Of a stretch of DNA of 64,000 bases, positions 62,574 through 64,000 are shown piece by piece. The notes under the pieces were generated by a model. The model was given only the letters and a program-made list of their open reading frames with translations, was not told where the DNA came from and did not search any database. The translations under genes and the position numbers were made by a program. How positions within the stretch are numbered: position 1 is the stretch's first letter; each line of letters opens with the position of its first letter. The stretch is from JBCCAG01 sp050331115 (GTDB taxonomy: Bacteria; Cyanobacteriota; Cyanobacteriia; CAKZMO01): NCBI GenBank assembly GCA_050331115.1, contig JBHJHD010000033.1, positions 59,842-123,841 on the forward strand, read 5' to 3'.

Positions 62574-62885
62574 GACCTTGAGAGTTTCTGCTCCTTTGGG
62601 CCAGATGGGCAAGTCTTGGGAGGAGAGTATGACGACGCGGCGCTGGATATTGGCATGGGGATTCGGCCTGACCTGGTGGGGCAGGGGAATGGGCGGAAGT
62701 ACGCCGAGGCTGTGATAGCTTACGGCGTAGCCCAATACTCAGCCCAACAGCTGCGGGTGACGATCGCACAGTTTAACCAGCGGGCGCAACGGGTGTGGGC
62801 GCGGCTGGGCTTTGAGGCAATAGAAACCTTTACTAAAACGAGTAGTCAGGAGCGCTTTGTAATCATGATGCGCGCTGAAGCATGA
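62574..62885 (+). pseudogene. GNAT acetyltransferase lacking its N-terminus
   Basis: The 104 residues from GDLESFCSFGPDGQVLGG onward match the second half of a GNAT: acetyl-CoA loop RPDLVGQGNGRKYAEAVI, then LRVTIAQFNQRAQRVWARLGFEAIETF. The first ~50-60 residues of the fold are absent, and the upstream part of the frame (to ATG 62493) is antisense to the fragment on the other strand. Probably inactive, unless a rebuilt N-terminus is expressed. Confidence 0.6.
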
Positions 62886-62935
62886 TGTAATAGCGGCAGC
62901 GCGCCCGCGCTCATTCCACCCACCGAGGCAATCCA

Positions 62936-63598
62936 ATGGACCCCAGCAAATCCACCCCCATCGAGCATCAGGACGTTCCCGAGGCGCACCAGGGGCTGCA
63001 CAGCTTTCTCTATTCTTCCAACGACGAGCACGCCGCCGAAACCCCTGACGCCTCCCAGCTTGCGCAGGGCACTGACGCACCTATCTCTATCGATGCCTGG
63101 TGTGACGAGGCTCAGAACGCTAAAGTCGCTGGCGTTTACGCAGTGCTAGATCGCGATCGCCAGCCCCAGTTCATTGGCTACTCGCGCAGCGTCACCCGCT
63201 CCCTGCGTGGCCACCTGACTCAGAAGGGCGACGCCGTCTGCGCTTTTGTAAGGGTGCAGCCCTTCCAGTTCCCAAAGCGAGACGCCATGGAAGCCCTGCG
63301 GGACGAATGGATTGCCGCATTGCCCAGCCCGCCCCCCGGTAACGTAGACGGCTCATGGGCCGGGACGATTCGGGAGGCGGCCACCCAAACCATGTCTGCC
63401 GCCGAGCGTCAGGCCTATGAAGAGAAGAAGCTGAAGCTGCGGCGCGCTATGGCAGATGGATCGCTCTCTCAAGATGCGGTGAAGACGCAGACTAATTCAG
63501 GGCAAGACCTCGCAGCAGCTATGAATGACGATAACTGGAGCGCGGTAATCCGCGAGCAGACCCAGGAAACGCGACGGTCGGAGACCGGTCCCCAATGA
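62936..63598 (+). CDS. GIY-YIG-like family protein
   Basis: 220 residues. The core AGVYAVLDRDRQPQFIGYSRSVTRSLRGHL follows the GIY-YIG nuclease pattern (GVY...FIG), with the Arg in the following helix. The N-terminal ~55 residues are polar and the C-terminal ~90 are charged and helical (ERQAYEEKKLKLRRAMADGS). Cyanobacteria have such single-copy proteins annotated as GIY-YIG nucleases; no activity is known for them. psbA follows on the same strand after 255 bp. Confidence 0.75.
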   Translation: MDPSKSTPIEHQDVPEAHQGLHSFLYSSNDEHAAETPDASQLAQGTDAPISIDAWCDEAQNAKVAGVYAVLDRDRQPQFIGYSRSVTRSLRGHLTQKGDAVCAFVRVQPFQFPKRDAMEALRDEWIAALPSPPPGNVDGSWAGTIREAATQTMSAAERQAYEEKKLKLRRAMADGSLSQDAVKTQTNSGQDLAAAMNDDNWSAVIREQTQETRRSETGPQ

Positions 63599-63745
63599 CC
63601 ATTGGTAAAGACTCGGTAGAGATCATCGGTAAAGATCAAAAGATCACGGGAAATAAGGGCGATCGCGATAGAGACTGCGTATTCGCGTTTCCTCCCTCAG
63701 AGGGCCTGTGTAAAAGTGAACAAAACCTTAAAAGCCGTCCCGCCC

Positions 63746-63763
63746 TTTACTTTCCTTAACAAT
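63746..63763 (+). promoter_or_regulatory. HLR1-like RpaB site before psbA
   Basis: TTTACTTT, CC, TTAACAAT: two 8-bp half-sites each matching 7 of 8 positions of the HLR1 consensus (G/T)TTACA(A/T)(A/T), separated by exactly 2 bp. The second half contains a possible -35 TTAACA (63756-63761); a weak -10 TATTAG lies at 63777-63782 with a short 15-bp spacer. HLR1 sites are known in light-regulated genes and are bound by RpaB. The rest of 63599-63853 holds no gene. Confidence 0.6.
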
Positions 63764-63781
63764 TCTGGTACTGTTCTATTA

Positions 63782-63813
63782 GTGGGTTGTAACGGAATGG
63801 TTACACAACCCAC
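63782..63813 (+). promoter_or_regulatory. Hairpin in the psbA leader
   Basis: GTGGGTTGT (63782-63790) pairs with ACAACCCAC (63805-63813) around a 14-nt loop, 40 bp before the start codon. A leader hairpin could affect psbA mRNA stability or translation; that is inference. Confidence 0.6.
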
Positions 63814-63853
63814 ATCTCATACATAGTTCACATTCATTAGCACTCATTAAATC

Positions 63854-64000
63854 ATGACAACTACCCTACAGCAGCGCTCTACTAGCGCTAACGTATGGCA
63901 GCAGTTCTGCGAGTGGGTCACCAGCACCAACAACCGGCTGTACATCGGTTGGTTCGGGGTACTGATGATTCCTACTCTGCTTGCTGCTACCACCTGCTTC
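63854..64000 (+). CDS. psbA: Photosystem II D1 protein, N-terminal part
   Basis: ATG 63854 gives 49 residues, MTTTLQQRSTSANVWQQFCE then WVTSTNNRLYIGWFGVLMIP, the near-invariant D1 start, before the window ends. D1 binds the reaction-centre pigments and part of the Mn cluster in photosystem II. Cyanobacteria usually have several psbA copies; which isoform this is cannot be decided from the N-terminus. Preceded by an HLR1-like site and a leader hairpin. Confidence 0.97.
   Translation, partial: MTTTLQQRSTSANVWQQFCEWVTSTNNRLYIGWFGVLMIPTLLAATTCF

Noticed and set aside
62328..62735. The full 135-codon minus frame as one intact gene
   Set aside because: Its first ~55 residues are antisense to recognisable GNAT sequence, so only the 3' part is taken as real.

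Overview
The window comes from a fairly GC-rich cyanobacterium. The evidence is direct: rpoC is split into rpoC1 and rpoC2, psbY is present, the 5' end of psbA (D1) lies at the right edge, an RpaB-type response regulator and a PedR-like LuxR regulator are encoded, and the cyanobacterial HIP1 octamer GCGATCGC recurs throughout (for example at 716-723 and 26050-26057). The genus cannot be named from this sequence alone. No rRNA, tRNA, CRISPR array, intact transposase or prophage was seen.

Layout. 1-4.9 kb: the tail of a DUF4112 protein, TspO, cysH (with a terminator-like hairpin in its leader), hisS, a PedR-like regulator with a small partner, and an alpha/beta hydrolase. 4.9-9.2 kb: psbY, an SPFH/prohibitin protein, a small hypothetical, a group 2 sigma factor and a degenerate DinG-like helicase. 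9.2-16.3 kb: tyrA, an exported PrxQ-like peroxiredoxin, mreBCD, ssb, a DUF3531 protein and pyrD. 16.5-25 kb: a large GAF sensor protein, secA, and radA followed by a di-haem cytochrome c. 25-31.5 kb: rpaB, the lipid cluster plsX-fabH-fabD-plsC, a YdcF protein and a second SPFH protein. 31.6-36.5 kb: an SH3-like secreted protein, a MoaB/Mog protein, an SRPBCC-like protein, hisD, rpsT and tatD. 37-46.7 kb: rpoB-rpoC1-rpoC2 with a promoter in front and a terminator behind.

46.9-64 kb is more accessory: a DUF4168 protein, asnS, a membrane-anchored endonuclease/exonuclease/phosphatase protein, an Old Yellow Enzyme, a glutathione transferase, rpsU and a cupin. It continues with an NPCA-repeat lipoprotein, a pentapeptide-repeat/HhH/multi-TM protein, a MITE-like element, an Ala-rich lipoprotein, a decayed benE fragment and a TetR-SDR pair sharing an operator motif. 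It ends with an AEC transporter, a ModBC fusion, two truncated genes meeting at a breakpoint, a GIY-YIG-like protein and psbA.

How parts fit together. The four lipid genes form one run making acyl-ACP and phosphatidic acid. mreB, mreC and mreD are a cell-shape operon. RpaB is encoded at 25.1 kb, and an HLR1-like RpaB site is readable upstream of psbA at 63.7 kb. A recurring peculiarity is short tandem repeats (12-17 bp units) in intergenic leaders and in protein tails or linkers. No intact new multi-gene system could be demonstrated. The most unusual single genes are the pentapeptide/HhH membrane protein, the NPCA lipoprotein and the degenerate helicase.
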